Part shown: in pieces, positions 1 through 9,400 of the stretch
How the letters are laid out: each line of letters starts with the position of its first letter
Position numbering within the stretch: the stretch's first letter is position 1
DNA from: Actinomycetes bacterium
Lineage (GTDB): Bacteria; Actinomycetota; Actinomycetes; Actinomycetales; Demequinaceae
Length of the DNA: 40,344 nt
Assembly (NCBI GenBank): GCA_030428165.1
Contig: JAUIBG010000004.1
Span: 1 to 40,344 of the forward strand
Reading direction: 5' to 3'
Made by a program: the position numbers and the translations under genes
Notes under the pieces: generated by a model
Seen by the model: only the letters and a program-made list of their open reading frames with translations
Told to the model about the DNA's origin: nothing
Databases searched by the model: none

Positions 1-940
1 GAACATACTTGCCGCCGGACGCGAGGTAGCCCGTCCCGGAGTCCGTCACCACGATGGTCTCCGGCACCGACGAGCCGCCGCCCGAGCCGTTCCACTGGAT
101 CCTGGTGAAGAGGATCAGCACGTTGGTCGCGGACACCTGGGTGCCGGACACGGTCTGCATCGGCACGCCCTTCTCGGTGCGCATCCATGCCTGGCGGTCT
201 CCATCCCAGGTCCACTCGGGCTGCGCCCAGCCGGACATGTAGATGTCGATGACGCGCGTCGCGGTCCCGGACTCGACGGCCGTGGGCGTCGACAGCGGCG
301 GGTAGGCGAAGTCCCACACCAGGTCGGGCGCGTCCAGGTGCGAGGACTGGGCGAGGAAGCTCGACGTGGTGCCCCACAGGTTGTGCGGCGCGTAGCGGCC
401 GCTCAGCCGGTAGAAGCCGCCGGAGCCGACGTCCTGCGCGATGAGCGTCAGGCCGGAGTTGCGCGCCTGCGAGATGAAGCCGGACTGCGCGCCGGAGAAG
501 ACGAGCGGGCCGCCGAACGAGCCCATGATGTTGCGGTCCATCGGTCGCATCGAGCGCACGGGCCCGACGACCTCGGGCACGTCGGAGTGGAAGACGGCGA
601 CGAGGCGCGAGATCCCGGCCTCGACATACTCCTCGAAGACGATGTCAGCACGCTCGATGCCGTCCTGCGGTCGAGCCTCGAGCGAGTTCTCGATCTTGAT
701 GCTCAGCGCCGGCTGCGCGAGCGCCACGGCGGACGCTCCCGACGCGTCCTCGCCGGTGAGCGGGAACACGACCTCGGGGATGGGGTTGGCCGGCGGCGAC
801 GGGGCGGCGATGCGGGCGACGTCCTCCGCCTCGGCGGTGAGGGTGACGGTGGGCGTCGGCACGGGCTCGGCAGCGGGTGCGCAGGCGGCCAGGACCGCGA
901 GGGCGAGACCGGCGAGCACCGCTGCGGGAGCGCGATTCAT
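1..940 (-). CDS. DUF3048 (YerB-like) domain lipoprotein, C-terminus truncated by window edge
   Basis: Reverse-strand reading from ATG at 940: MNRAPAAVLAGLALAVLAACAPAAEPVPTPTVT...ARPQDGIERADIVFEEYVEAGISRLVAVFHSDVPEVVGPVRSMRPMD; lipobox LAAC and a DUF3048-like core. Open to the window edge. Confidence 0.85.
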   Translation of the reverse strand, partial: MNRAPAAVLAGLALAVLAACAPAAEPVPTPTVTLTAEAEDVARIAAPSPPANPIPEVVFPLTGEDASGASAVALAQPALSIKIENSLEARPQDGIERADIVFEEYVEAGISRLVAVFHSDVPEVVGPVRSMRPMDRNIMGSFGGPLVFSGAQSGFISQARNSGLTLIAQDVGSGGFYRLSGRYAPHNLWGTTSSFLAQSSHLDAPDLVWDFAYPPLSTPTAVESGTATRVIDIYMSGWAQPEWTWDGDRQAWMRTEKGVPMQTVSGTQVSATNVLILFTRIQWNGSGGGSSVPETIVVTDSGTGYLASGGKYV

Positions 941-974
941 GCGTGGAAGTCTAGGTCGCCCCTACGCTGATTCC

Positions 975-1994
975 GTGGAGTACACCCGCCTCGCCGGCAA
1001 TCCGATTCGCGAGATTCGCGCACTCGTCGACGGCGACCGCGCTGGGCTCATCGCCGCGACCTCGGGCTCGACCGGCAGCGCCAAGGACGTCGCGATCTCG
1101 CGCGACGCGCTGATGGCGTCGATCGCGGCGACCGGCATGCAGGGGCACTGGCTCCTCGCCCTTCCACCGGACCGCATCGGCGGCGCACTCGTCGTCGCCC
1201 GCGCCCACGTCTCCGGGCATGGGCACACGGCCATGGCCGAGGGCTCCTTCACCGCACGGGCCTTCGCCGATGCCGTGGCCGGGCTCCCCGACGACGGCCC
1301 GCTGTTCACGTCGCTCGTGCCCACTCAGCTGCGCCGCGTGCTCGCCTCGCCCGAGGCGACCGAGGCGCTCGCCCGCTTCGACGCCGTGCTCGTCGGTGGC
1401 GCCGCCCTGCCTGAGGACGCGCCCGCGACCGTGGTGCGCACCTACGGAATGACGGAGACCTGCGGCGGCTGCGTCTACGACGGTTGCCCGCTGGACGGCG
1501 TCGAGATCGCGATCGAGGACGGCCGCGTGCGACTGACGGGGCCGATGCTGGCCGAGGGCTACCTCGACGCCTCCGGCGGCAGGGCCGACGATCCGGCATT
1601 CGTCACCGAGGACGGCAGGCGCTGGTTCGTCACCTCCGACATGGGGCGCGTCGTCGACGGCAGGCTGGAGATCCTGGGCAGGGTCGACGACGTCGTGAAC
1701 ACCGGCGGCTTCAAGGTCCACCCGCTCGCAGTGGAGCGCGCCCTCGGGGCGCTGGCGACGGTCGCCGAGGTGCTGATCGCGCCCGCTCCCGACGACGAGT
1801 GGGGCCAGCGGCTCGTCGCACTCGTCGTGCCGGTCGACCCCGCGTCGCCGCCCTCGCTCGACGAACTCAGGGACGCGCCGGGCCTCGCCAGGCACGAGCG
1901 ACCGTCCGCTCTGCGCGTAGTCGAGGATCTGCCGCGCACCGAGGCTGGCAAGATCGACCGCAGGGCCGCGGCGCGCATCGCCGCCGCGCAGTGA
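975..1994 (+). CDS. menE: AMP-binding protein, o-succinylbenzoate-CoA ligase (MenE-like, short form)
   Basis: GTG start VEYTRLAGNPIREIRALVDG; AMP-binding motif SGSTGSAKD; TYGMTETCGG; GRVDDVVNTGGFKVHP; C-terminal TEAGKIDRR. Immediately upstream of menA. Confidence 0.88.
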   Translation: MEYTRLAGNPIREIRALVDGDRAGLIAATSGSTGSAKDVAISRDALMASIAATGMQGHWLLALPPDRIGGALVVARAHVSGHGHTAMAEGSFTARAFADAVAGLPDDGPLFTSLVPTQLRRVLASPEATEALARFDAVLVGGAALPEDAPATVVRTYGMTETCGGCVYDGCPLDGVEIAIEDGRVRLTGPMLAEGYLDASGGRADDPAFVTEDGRRWFVTSDMGRVVDGRLEILGRVDDVVNTGGFKVHPLAVERALGALATVAEVLIAPAPDDEWGQRLVALVVPVDPASPPSLDELRDAPGLARHERPSALRVVEDLPRTEAGKIDRRAAARIAAAQ

Positions 1995-2017
1995 CGCCCG
2001 GAACGCAAGGAGAAGGC

Positions 2018-2887
2018 ATGACCGCACCCGCCGACTGGATCGCTGGCGCACGCCCCAGGACGCTGTGGGCGTCGATCGCGCCCGTGCTCATCGGCACCGC
2101 GGCCGCGGCCGCGGTGGGCACGGCCGACTTGCTCGCTGCGGTGCTCGCGCTCGGCGTGGGCGTGGCGCTCCAGGTGGGGTCGAACTACGCGAACGACTAC
2201 TCCGACGGCATCCGCGGCACCGACGTCGACCGCATCGGCCCTGACCGACTGGTGGCCACCGGAAAAGCGCGCCCCTCGGCGGTGAAGGCCGCCGCCTACC
2301 TCTCGTTCGGCATCGGCGCCGTGCTGGGCGCAGTGCTGGTGGTGCTGTCGGGCCTGTACTGGCTGCTGGCCGTCGGCGCGGTGGCGATCCTCGCCGCCTG
2401 GTACTACACCGGCGGCTCGCGCCCCTACGGCTACGCCGGCTGGGGCGAGGTGTCGGTGCTCGTGTTCTTCGGTCCCGTCGCCGTGCTCGGCACGATGATC
2501 ACGCAGACCGGCGAGCTCACGTGGTGGGCGCTGGCGGCCTCGCTGGGCATCGGCATGTACTCGGTGGCGCTGCTGATGGTGAACAACCTGCGCGACATCG
2601 AGACCGATGCGCTGGCAGGGAAGTTCACCTACGCCGTGAAGGTGGGCGAGGTCGCCGCGAGGCGCACGTTCCTCACCGTGATCCTGCTGCCGATCGTGGC
2701 CGCGGTGGTCGTGGCGTTCTGGTTCCCGTGGACGCTGCTCGCCGCGCTCGTGGCGCTGCCGTCGCTGCTCGTGGGACTCGGCGTCCTCACCCGAGCGGAC
2801 ACCGTGAGCGCGCCGCTGATCTTCCAGTCGGTGGGGTACATCGCGCTGGCCTACTCGGTGCTGCTGAGCGTCGGCCTGCTGATCTAG
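2018..2887 (+). CDS. menA: 1,4-dihydroxy-2-naphthoate polyprenyltransferase
   Basis: MTAPADWIAGARPRTLWASIAPVLIGTAAA...QVGSNYANDYSDGIRGTD (UbiA/MenA motif); NNLRDIETD second Asp-rich motif; multiple TM helices. Confidence 0.93.
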   Translation: MTAPADWIAGARPRTLWASIAPVLIGTAAAAAVGTADLLAAVLALGVGVALQVGSNYANDYSDGIRGTDVDRIGPDRLVATGKARPSAVKAAAYLSFGIGAVLGAVLVVLSGLYWLLAVGAVAILAAWYYTGGSRPYGYAGWGEVSVLVFFGPVAVLGTMITQTGELTWWALAASLGIGMYSVALLMVNNLRDIETDALAGKFTYAVKVGEVAARRTFLTVILLPIVAAVVVAFWFPWTLLAALVALPSLLVGLGVLTRADTVSAPLIFQSVGYIALAYSVLLSVGLLI

Positions 2888-2890
2888 CCG

Positions 2891-3190
2891 CTAGGCCGCG
2901 TCGTCGTCCTCGGGGCGCCGCTTCGACTCAGGCTCGCCTGAGACCGCGTCGACCTCGGCGTCCTCCTCAGCGTCCAGCTCCGCGCGGCTCGACCCGGCGT
3001 TCGACATCACGCCGGCCATCTGCTCGGCGGCGCGCTGGCGCATGCCGGGCAGGGCGATGTAGCCCACGAGCCAGGCGATCACCATCGCCGCGACGACCGC
3101 GATGAGGTCGAACCAGCCGACGAGGTAGAGAATCCCCAGCACCACCAGGAACACGGCGGTGCGCACGGCCCAGTACGCGACGATCTGCAC
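2891..3190 (-). CDS. DUF4229 domain-containing membrane protein
   Basis: MQIVAYWAVRTAVFLVVLGILYLVGWFDLIAVVAAMVIAWLVGYIALPGMRQRAAEQM; two TM helices, acidic tail; usual neighbour of menA in actinobacteria. Confidence 0.8.
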   Translation of the reverse strand: MQIVAYWAVRTAVFLVVLGILYLVGWFDLIAVVAAMVIAWLVGYIALPGMRQRAAEQMAGVMSNAGSSRAELDAEEDAEVDAVSGEPESKRRPEDDDAA

Positions 3191-3226
3191 CTTCCAAGCG
3201 TAGACGCTCGAAACTAGACTCGCAGA

Positions 3227-3511
3227 ATGCGCTACTTGCTCTTCACCGTGCTGTGGATCGGACTCGCGGTCTACTCGATCGTCGACATCCTGAATCAGCG
3301 CGATGACTCGCCTTTCGGCCTGCCCAAGCCGCTCTGGGTCATCATCGTCGTGCTGGCGCCGCTCATCGGCTCGCTCGTATGGATCGCCCTCCGGTGGCTG
3401 GGCCGGCCAGGCGCCCGGCCGGAGCCGCGCGCGCCGCTCGCACCCGACGATGACCCCGAGTACCTCACGTGGTTGCGCGAGCAGGAGCGGCGCAGGGACC
3501 GCGGGCTCTGA
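3227..3511 (+). CDS. PLD nuclease N-terminal (PLDc_N) domain small membrane protein
   Basis: MRYLLFTVLWIGLAVYSIVDILNQRDDSPFGLPKPLWVIIVVLAPLIGSLVWIALRWLGRP. Confidence 0.85.
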   Translation: MRYLLFTVLWIGLAVYSIVDILNQRDDSPFGLPKPLWVIIVVLAPLIGSLVWIALRWLGRPGARPEPRAPLAPDDDPEYLTWLREQERRRDRGL

Positions 3512-4146
3512 GCGCGGCCGCAGGCACGTTCACGAGGGCGCCTGCACTGCCAGACCTGGCAGGCGTCTACCGCGTGTGCCACGACACCGCGCTGACCGTC
3601 GGCGGCAGGCCGATGCGGCTGCGCGATCCTGACCTGGTGGGCCACCTCTACGCGGGCCCGTACGTCGTCGCCGCACCGGAGTGGGCCGAGATCGTGGTCG
3701 ACGACCAGGGCGTCGCGGGCTACGTGCTGAGCGTGCCGGACACGGCGGCTCTCGCCGCGTGGGCCGAGGCCGAGTGGTGGCCGGCGCTGCGCGAGCGCTA
3801 CCCGCTCGGACTCGCCGAGGAGCGTGCGGAGAGCTGGCCGGACGATGCCGCTCTGATCCGCTCGGTTCACTCCCCCGGCAGCCCTCCGGCTGAGATCGCC
3901 TCGGGCTACCCCGCGCACTTCCACATCGACCTGCTGCCGCGACTCCAGGGCCAGGGGTGGGGAAGGCGACTCATCGAGCGCATGCTCTCGCGGCTGCGCG
4001 CGGCGGACGTCGCGGGCGTGCACATGGGCGTCGTCGCCGACAACGCCAGCGCGATCGGCTTCTACGAGCACCTGGGGTTCAGGGTGCTGCACGCCGACGT
4101 CCACACCTGCTGGATGGGCATGGACCTGCGTCCCCAGCCGGCGTAG
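3469..4146 (+). CDS. GNAT family N-acetyltransferase
   Basis: C-terminal GNAT core HFHIDLLPRLQGQGWGRRLIERMLSRLRAADVAGVHMGVVADNASAIGFYEHLGFRVL. Exact start uncertain (GTG 3469 overlaps the preceding gene; a later start is possible). Confidence 0.8.
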   Translation: MVARAGAAQGPRALSAAAGTFTRAPALPDLAGVYRVCHDTALTVGGRPMRLRDPDLVGHLYAGPYVVAAPEWAEIVVDDQGVAGYVLSVPDTAALAAWAEAEWWPALRERYPLGLAEERAESWPDDAALIRSVHSPGSPPAEIASGYPAHFHIDLLPRLQGQGWGRRLIERMLSRLRAADVAGVHMGVVADNASAIGFYEHLGFRVLHADVHTCWMGMDLRPQPA

Positions 4147-4250
4147 CGACGGGGGCTCCGTCGGAGGAGCCGCGTGTGAACCCCGCCCTCGCGCAACGCG
4201 CCGATGCTGGTGGCCGCGCCGCGGTGGCGCAGGATCGGGGGCTAGGCGGC

Positions 4251-4562
4251 ATGGCACACGACGGCATGAGGCTCAACGGAGAAGAGCTGCACCAGGAGGC
4301 GAACGAGATCGCCGAATCGTGCGAGGCCGTTCGCTCCGCCGCAGGGGTGCTCGCGACCCTCGCCGATGCGATCGGACACCCCCAGCTCGCGGCCATCGCG
4401 CGTGAGGTCGCGCAGCGCTGGGAGGACGCACGGTTCGCGGCCGAGGCCGATGCGGAGGCAGTCGCCCACGCGCTCCGCACCATCGCCGATGTGGCGGCAC
4501 AGATCGACGAGCGTCTGGCGACTGCGGCTGCGGTGGTCGAGGGGCGACGAGCGCGAGGGTGA
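4251..4562 (+). CDS. Small all-helical hypothetical protein (about 103 aa), translationally coupled to downstream hydrolase
   Basis: MAHDGMRLNGEELHQEANEIAESCEAVRSAAGVLATLADAIGHPQLAAIAREVAQRWEDARFAAEADAEAVAHALRTIADVAAQIDERLATAAAVVEGRRARG; stop overlaps the next GTG (GTGA). Confidence 0.65.
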   Translation: MAHDGMRLNGEELHQEANEIAESCEAVRSAAGVLATLADAIGHPQLAAIAREVAQRWEDARFAAEADAEAVAHALRTIADVAAQIDERLATAAAVVEGRRARG

Positions 4563-6181
4563 CCGCAGGCATTGCAGGACCCGAGGATGTCCTGGCGCTG
4601 ATCGCGGGGCCGCCGTCGCCTCAGGCGATCACGAGGGCCAGGAACTCCGCCGCGGCACTCGCCGAGGAAGCCGCGACGGTGCGGGCGTTGGCGCTCACGG
4701 GGAGCTCGGCAGCGCTGTCCGCAACGCGCGAGGTGCTCGCCGACGTCGCGTCCGACACGGCGTCGGTCGCTGCGGCGCTCGAGGCGGCGACCGCAGCGAT
4801 CGCGGGATATGCCGAGGCGGTCGAGGCGGAGACGACGTGGGCGCGGTGGGCGTGCATGGCGCTGGTCGATCCGATCGAGTCGATTCGCGCCGCGTGGCAG
4901 GCGGTGGAGCGGATCGACGAGGCTGCGGCCGTAGCGTCCTCGGCGCTGCTGGCGGCCGTGGCAAGCCTCCCGACGACTCCTGGGCGGGCAGGCGGAGCTG
5001 CCCAGGGGATGGTCGGTGGAGACGCCCTGCAGGGCTGGCGCGCCGTCGCCGGCACGGTGACCGGCTGGGTCTCCACGGCCGCGGCGGCGTGCGTTCGAGG
5101 CGCGCGCGAGGCGCTCGCCGACTACGCCACCGCGATGGGCCGTGACCTCATTGGGCTCGGTCTCGCCTGGATGCTCGCCGACGCCGCGACGTCCCATGAG
5201 GTGCGTGCGCGTCTGGTCGCGGTGGCGGCGGACCTCCTGAACGGCGGCGACAACTCTGCGGCGGTCCGCACCGCGGAGGAGCTCGCTCGCCACTACTTCG
5301 CTGCGGGGCTGGGAACGCTCGCGATCGCGCAAGCGCTGCAGCCCACGCCTCGCGTCCACCCCTACGGCTCGGCTCCTGGCGTCACGCACACGCCGCAGAT
5401 GACGTTCGCGGCCCACCAGGCCGTCGCAAGCCCGCCCTCCACCGTCGCGGAGGCGATCACGACGATGGACGCGGTGGACCACGCCGGCGGCGAGGGGGAC
5501 GACGTCACCACCGCAGTCGCCGTCGAGCGGCTGGACTTCGTGGACGAGGACGGCACTGTCCTCGAGACCCGCTGGATCGTCACACTGCCGTCCACCCAGG
5601 AGGGTGCCGCGGGACTGCTCGCTCCGTCGTGGGCCGATGCCGGCGCCCTGGGCGACTGGGAGTCCGACGCCGCGTCGAGGTGGAACAGCGCGACGGGCTC
5701 GTCGCTCACGACCGCCTACGAGAGGGCGGTGCTCGACGCCATGGAGGCCGCCGGCATCGGCGCGGGGGAACCAGTGATGCTTGCAGGGTTCAGCCAGGGC
5801 GGGATGATCGCCGCCGACATCGCGCGCTCGGACGCACACGACTTCCAGATCGACGCCGTGTTCGCGGTCGGGAGTCCGATCGACGACCCGCCCGTGCCCC
5901 CGGGGATCGCGACGGTGCAACTCGCCCACACGGACGACTCGCTCGTGCCGCAGGTCGACGGCGTCTACCGCGCCCCACCGACGGACACGGCAGTCTCGAT
6001 CGTGACGGGCACTGGCGGCCACGACGCAGGTGAGTACGTCGCGACGGCGGAGTCTCTCACGGGGCCGGAGGCGGATCGCGCCGCGGCCTTGCTCGCGGGC
6101 TTCGTGGGTGTCGAGGCGTCAGCCGTGGACGGAGCGGTGGCGATCCAGTCGCACGGCGCGGTCTATGAGTTCAGGGAGTAG
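4559..6181 (+). CDS. Alpha/beta hydrolase with long helical N-terminal region
   Basis: Nucleophile elbow LAGFSQGGM, candidate Asp in AHTDDSLVP and His in GTGGHDAGEY; Ala-rich helical N-terminal half. GTG start overlaps stop of previous gene. Confidence 0.75.
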   Translation: MTAGIAGPEDVLALIAGPPSPQAITRARNSAAALAEEAATVRALALTGSSAALSATREVLADVASDTASVAAALEAATAAIAGYAEAVEAETTWARWACMALVDPIESIRAAWQAVERIDEAAAVASSALLAAVASLPTTPGRAGGAAQGMVGGDALQGWRAVAGTVTGWVSTAAAACVRGAREALADYATAMGRDLIGLGLAWMLADAATSHEVRARLVAVAADLLNGGDNSAAVRTAEELARHYFAAGLGTLAIAQALQPTPRVHPYGSAPGVTHTPQMTFAAHQAVASPPSTVAEAITTMDAVDHAGGEGDDVTTAVAVERLDFVDEDGTVLETRWIVTLPSTQEGAAGLLAPSWADAGALGDWESDAASRWNSATGSSLTTAYERAVLDAMEAAGIGAGEPVMLAGFSQGGMIAADIARSDAHDFQIDAVFAVGSPIDDPPVPPGIATVQLAHTDDSLVPQVDGVYRAPPTDTAVSIVTGTGGHDAGEYVATAESLTGPEADRAAALLAGFVGVEASAVDGAVAIQSHGAVYEFRE

Positions 6182-6186
6182 CGGGC

Positions 6187-7074
6187 TCAGGAGTTGCCGG
6201 CGTAGGTGTGGAGACCCTGGAACACATAGTTCACGACGGTGAAGTTCATGATGAGGGCGACGAAGCCCGCGATCGCGATCCACGGCGCGGCCTTGTTCAG
6301 CCCCGTCGTCGCGCGGGCGTGGAGATAGGCGGCGTAGATCACCCAGATCACGAAGCTCCACACCTCCTTGGGGTCCCAGCCCCAGAAGCGGCCCCAGGCA
6401 TCCTCGGCCCACAACGCGCCGGACATCACGGTGAATGTCCACAGCACGAAGCCCACCGCGTGCAGCCGGTAGGCGTACGAACTGAGCGTCTTCTGGTCGG
6501 GTGCGACGGCGACCATCCGCCAGACGCGCCCCGTGTAGCGCTCGGGATCGAGTTCCCGGCGCTTCTGCAGCAGCTGAAGCACGACGATCAGGAAGCCCAC
6601 CGCGAACACACCGGTCGAGATGATCGCGATCGAGACGTGGATCACGAGCCAGTAGCTCTGCAGCGCGGGGCGCAGGCCGGTCGACTGTCCGTACAGCACC
6701 GCGAGTCCGAGACCTAGCGCGATCGTCGCGAGGCCCGTGACGAGCGGGCCGAGCCACGAGCCGTCGCGCTTGCGGGTGAAGATCATGTAGACGAGGACGG
6801 CGACGAACGACCCTGTGATCGTGTACTCGTACATGTTGGACCACGGCGTGTGCCCGGCCTCGATGCCGCGGGCCACCAGGCCGACCGCGTGCATCACGAG
6901 GCCCACCAGGGTCGTCGCCCTCGCGATGCCGCGCGCACGGGTGCGCACCGAACCGCGCTCCTCCGGGGCGACCTCGGCGAGCGCGGAGACGTGGATGGCC
7001 CCGGCGATCATCGCGATCGCGTAGAGCGTGGTCGCCGCCCATAGCGTCATCACGCTGAGCTCTGCTGCCGTCAT
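6187..7074 (-). CDS. ccsB: Cytochrome c biogenesis protein CcsB (ResC)
   Basis: MTAAELSVMTLWAATTLYAIAMIAGAIHVSALAEVA...; WWD-like signature EDAWGRFWGWDPKEVWSFVIWVIYAAYLHARAT. Confidence 0.95.
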   Translation of the reverse strand: MTAAELSVMTLWAATTLYAIAMIAGAIHVSALAEVAPEERGSVRTRARGIARATTLVGLVMHAVGLVARGIEAGHTPWSNMYEYTITGSFVAVLVYMIFTRKRDGSWLGPLVTGLATIALGLGLAVLYGQSTGLRPALQSYWLVIHVSIAIISTGVFAVGFLIVVLQLLQKRRELDPERYTGRVWRMVAVAPDQKTLSSYAYRLHAVGFVLWTFTVMSGALWAEDAWGRFWGWDPKEVWSFVIWVIYAAYLHARATTGLNKAAPWIAIAGFVALIMNFTVVNYVFQGLHTYAGNS

Positions 7075-8651
7075 CAGTCCTCCGGGGTGGTGGCTGCTGC
7101 CAGGAGTCGGTCACGGGCCTCGGTCGCGTCGGCATCGTGCTCGGGCGCGGAGACTCCGGCGGTGACCACTGTAGCCGCGCCAGGAGCGCCCGAGTTCTCG
7201 GCGAGAAGGTACAGCCGGCGACGAGGCGCGAAGAGGCTCGCGGACAAGCCCAGGAGCGCGAGCACGGCACCCACGAGCACGTACGGCAGCGACGGGTCCT
7301 TGCGCAGGTCGAACGCCGCGAAGCGACTCAGTCCCTCGAAGGTGACCGAACCCGCACCCTCAGGCAGGTCGACGGTCTCACCGATCGCGACGCTCATGAC
7401 GGCCTGCTGCCCGTCGTCGCCGCGCAGCGGTGAGAGGAGCGTCTGGTCCAGCACATAGACGTTCTGCGGGATGCCCTCGTCGAGGCCGAGATCCCCCTGG
7501 TACGCGGTGAACACGATGAGCGGATTGGAGTCGTCCGGGTGGATGGACAGCACGGTCTCCCCGTCGGTGACCGCACTGGGGTACAGCACCGCCTCGAGGC
7601 CCAGCTGCTCACCCACGGTGACGTCCGGCACCTTGACCACACCGGTCGAGGTGTAGGCCGAGTCCTGCGGCAGGAACGGCACGGCGCCCGAGAACACGAC
7701 AGCGCCCGCCGCGTCCCTCACCGTCAGGACCGGCGCGTAGCCGTTTCCCTGCAGATAGACCTTGGCGCCGTTCACGATGATGGGCTCGTTGACCCTCGCG
7801 ACCTGGGCCACCGGCTCCTGACCGGGCTCGGTCACAGTGACCGTCGCGGCGAAGTCCTCGGCGAGGCCAGCCAGGGAGAAGTCCGCCGAGAACTCGTCGA
7901 GCGTGAGGGTGAAGGGCTCGAGGGAGCCCTCGTCGAACCATGCGCCGGACTCGAACGAGTCGTAGCTGACGACCGCATTCGCGAAGCTGTCGCCCACCAC
8001 GATGATGGCCTGCCCGCGGAACGTCAGCAGCGTCGAGGCGCCCACCGCGACCAGGATCCAGATCAGCGCGACGTGGAACAGCAGGTTGCCTGCCTCGCGC
8101 ACGTGCTCGTGCTCGGCGACCAGAGACGCGCGGCCCTCCTCCGACTCGACCCGCGTGCGGTAGCCGCGCCACGAGCCCAGCGACGCGCCGGCGGACTCGA
8201 TCACGGCGCGGGGCGACGCATCGGCCACGTCGGACTGGACCTCCGCCACCGCGGGGCTGAACCTCGTGAGGAGGCGCGGCATCGGCGGGACCGGTTCGCG
8301 CAGGCGCCGCCAGTAGACGCCGATGCGCGGGACGATGCAGCCGATCAGCGACAGGAAGAGGAGCACATAGATCGCGGTGAACCATGCCGAGCCGTAGACG
8401 TCGAACATGCCCAGCGCGTCGAGGAACGGACCCCAGAACGGGTTCTCACTGATGAAGGCGCGCACGGCGGCGGGGTCCTGCGGATCCTGGGGAAGCACGG
8501 AGCCAGGGATCGCGGCGATGGCGAGGACCAGCAGCAGCACGAGCGCGACGCGCATCGAGGTGACCTGACGCCACATCCACCGCAGCCAGCCCTTCACTCC
8601 GAGGCGCGGCGCGTCGGGGTACGCGTAGTTGTCGATCCTCACCCTGGCCAT
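7074..8651 (-). CDS. resB: Cytochrome c biogenesis protein ResB
   Basis: MARVRIDNYAYPDAPRLGVKGWLRWMWRQVTSMRVALVLLLVLAIAAIPGSVLPQ...; ResB family; stop overlaps ccsB start (ATGA). Confidence 0.94.
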   Translation of the reverse strand: MARVRIDNYAYPDAPRLGVKGWLRWMWRQVTSMRVALVLLLVLAIAAIPGSVLPQDPQDPAAVRAFISENPFWGPFLDALGMFDVYGSAWFTAIYVLLFLSLIGCIVPRIGVYWRRLREPVPPMPRLLTRFSPAVAEVQSDVADASPRAVIESAGASLGSWRGYRTRVESEEGRASLVAEHEHVREAGNLLFHVALIWILVAVGASTLLTFRGQAIIVVGDSFANAVVSYDSFESGAWFDEGSLEPFTLTLDEFSADFSLAGLAEDFAATVTVTEPGQEPVAQVARVNEPIIVNGAKVYLQGNGYAPVLTVRDAAGAVVFSGAVPFLPQDSAYTSTGVVKVPDVTVGEQLGLEAVLYPSAVTDGETVLSIHPDDSNPLIVFTAYQGDLGLDEGIPQNVYVLDQTLLSPLRGDDGQQAVMSVAIGETVDLPEGAGSVTFEGLSRFAAFDLRKDPSLPYVLVGAVLALLGLSASLFAPRRRLYLLAENSGAPGAATVVTAGVSAPEHDADATEARDRLLAAATTPED

Positions 8652-9400
8652 CAGATCGCCACCCAGAAGCCGTCGATCCAGCCCTGCAGCTGGCCCACCG
8701 CCTGCTGCCACAGTCCGGTGACGAGCAGCGCTCCCAGGATGATGAGCATCCCGCCGCCGATGCGCATGAGGGTCAGGCGGTGGCGCCGCATCCAGGCGAG
8801 GGCCCTGCCGGAGCGCTCGAGCCACAGCGCGACGACGAAGAAGGGGATGCCGAGCCCCAGGCAGTACGCGACGGCGAGCAGCGCGCCGCGGCCGACGGTG
8901 CCGTCCGACAGGCCGAGCGTGAGCACCGCCGCGAGGGTCGGGCCGATGCACGGGGTCCAGCCCAGCCCGAACACGACACCGAGCAGCGGCGCTCCCCACA
9001 GCGACGCGCGCGGGCTGAGGTGGACCCGCTTCTCGGCCTGCAGGAACGGGATCGCACCCATGAAGCCCATGCCCAGCACGATGACCACAACGCCGAGCAC
9101 CCGGACCACGATGTCGGTGCGCTCGCCCAGCACGAAGCCCAGGCTGGAGACGGCCACGCCGAGCAGCACGAACACCGCGGTGAAGCCCAGCACGAAGAGC
9201 AGCACTCCGAGCGCGAGCCTGGGCTTCGAGCGCGTCTGACCCGTCTGGCCCGCAGTGCCGGACAGCAGCGCGACGTAGCCGGGGATGAGCGGGACGATGC
9301 ACGGCGACGCGAAGCTCACCAGGCCGGCGAGCGCGGCGATCGGAAGCGCCAGCAGGAGCGATCCGCTCAGCACCGTCTCGGAGAACGAGGCGGTGATCAT
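8651..9400 (-). CDS. ccdA: Cytochrome c biogenesis protein CcdA (DsbD-like)
   Basis: LAGLVSFASPCIVPLIPGYVALLSG and GLGWTPCIGPTLAAVLTL, the two conserved Cys-Pro motifs; ATGA overlap with resB. Confidence 0.94.
   Translation of the reverse strand: MITASFSETVLSGSLLLALPIAALAGLVSFASPCIVPLIPGYVALLSGTAGQTGQTRSKPRLALGVLLFVLGFTAVFVLLGVAVSSLGFVLGERTDIVVRVLGVVVIVLGMGFMGAIPFLQAEKRVHLSPRASLWGAPLLGVVFGLGWTPCIGPTLAAVLTLGLSDGTVGRGALLAVAYCLGLGIPFFVVALWLERSGRALAWMRRHRLTLMRIGGGMLIILGALLVTGLWQQAVGQLQGWIDGFWVAI

Noticed and set aside
4079-6022. 647-aa minus-strand ORF opposite the hydrolase pair
   Set aside because: Arg/Gly/His-rich antisense frame with no recognisable domain; the plus-strand genes have RBS coupling and catalytic motifs.
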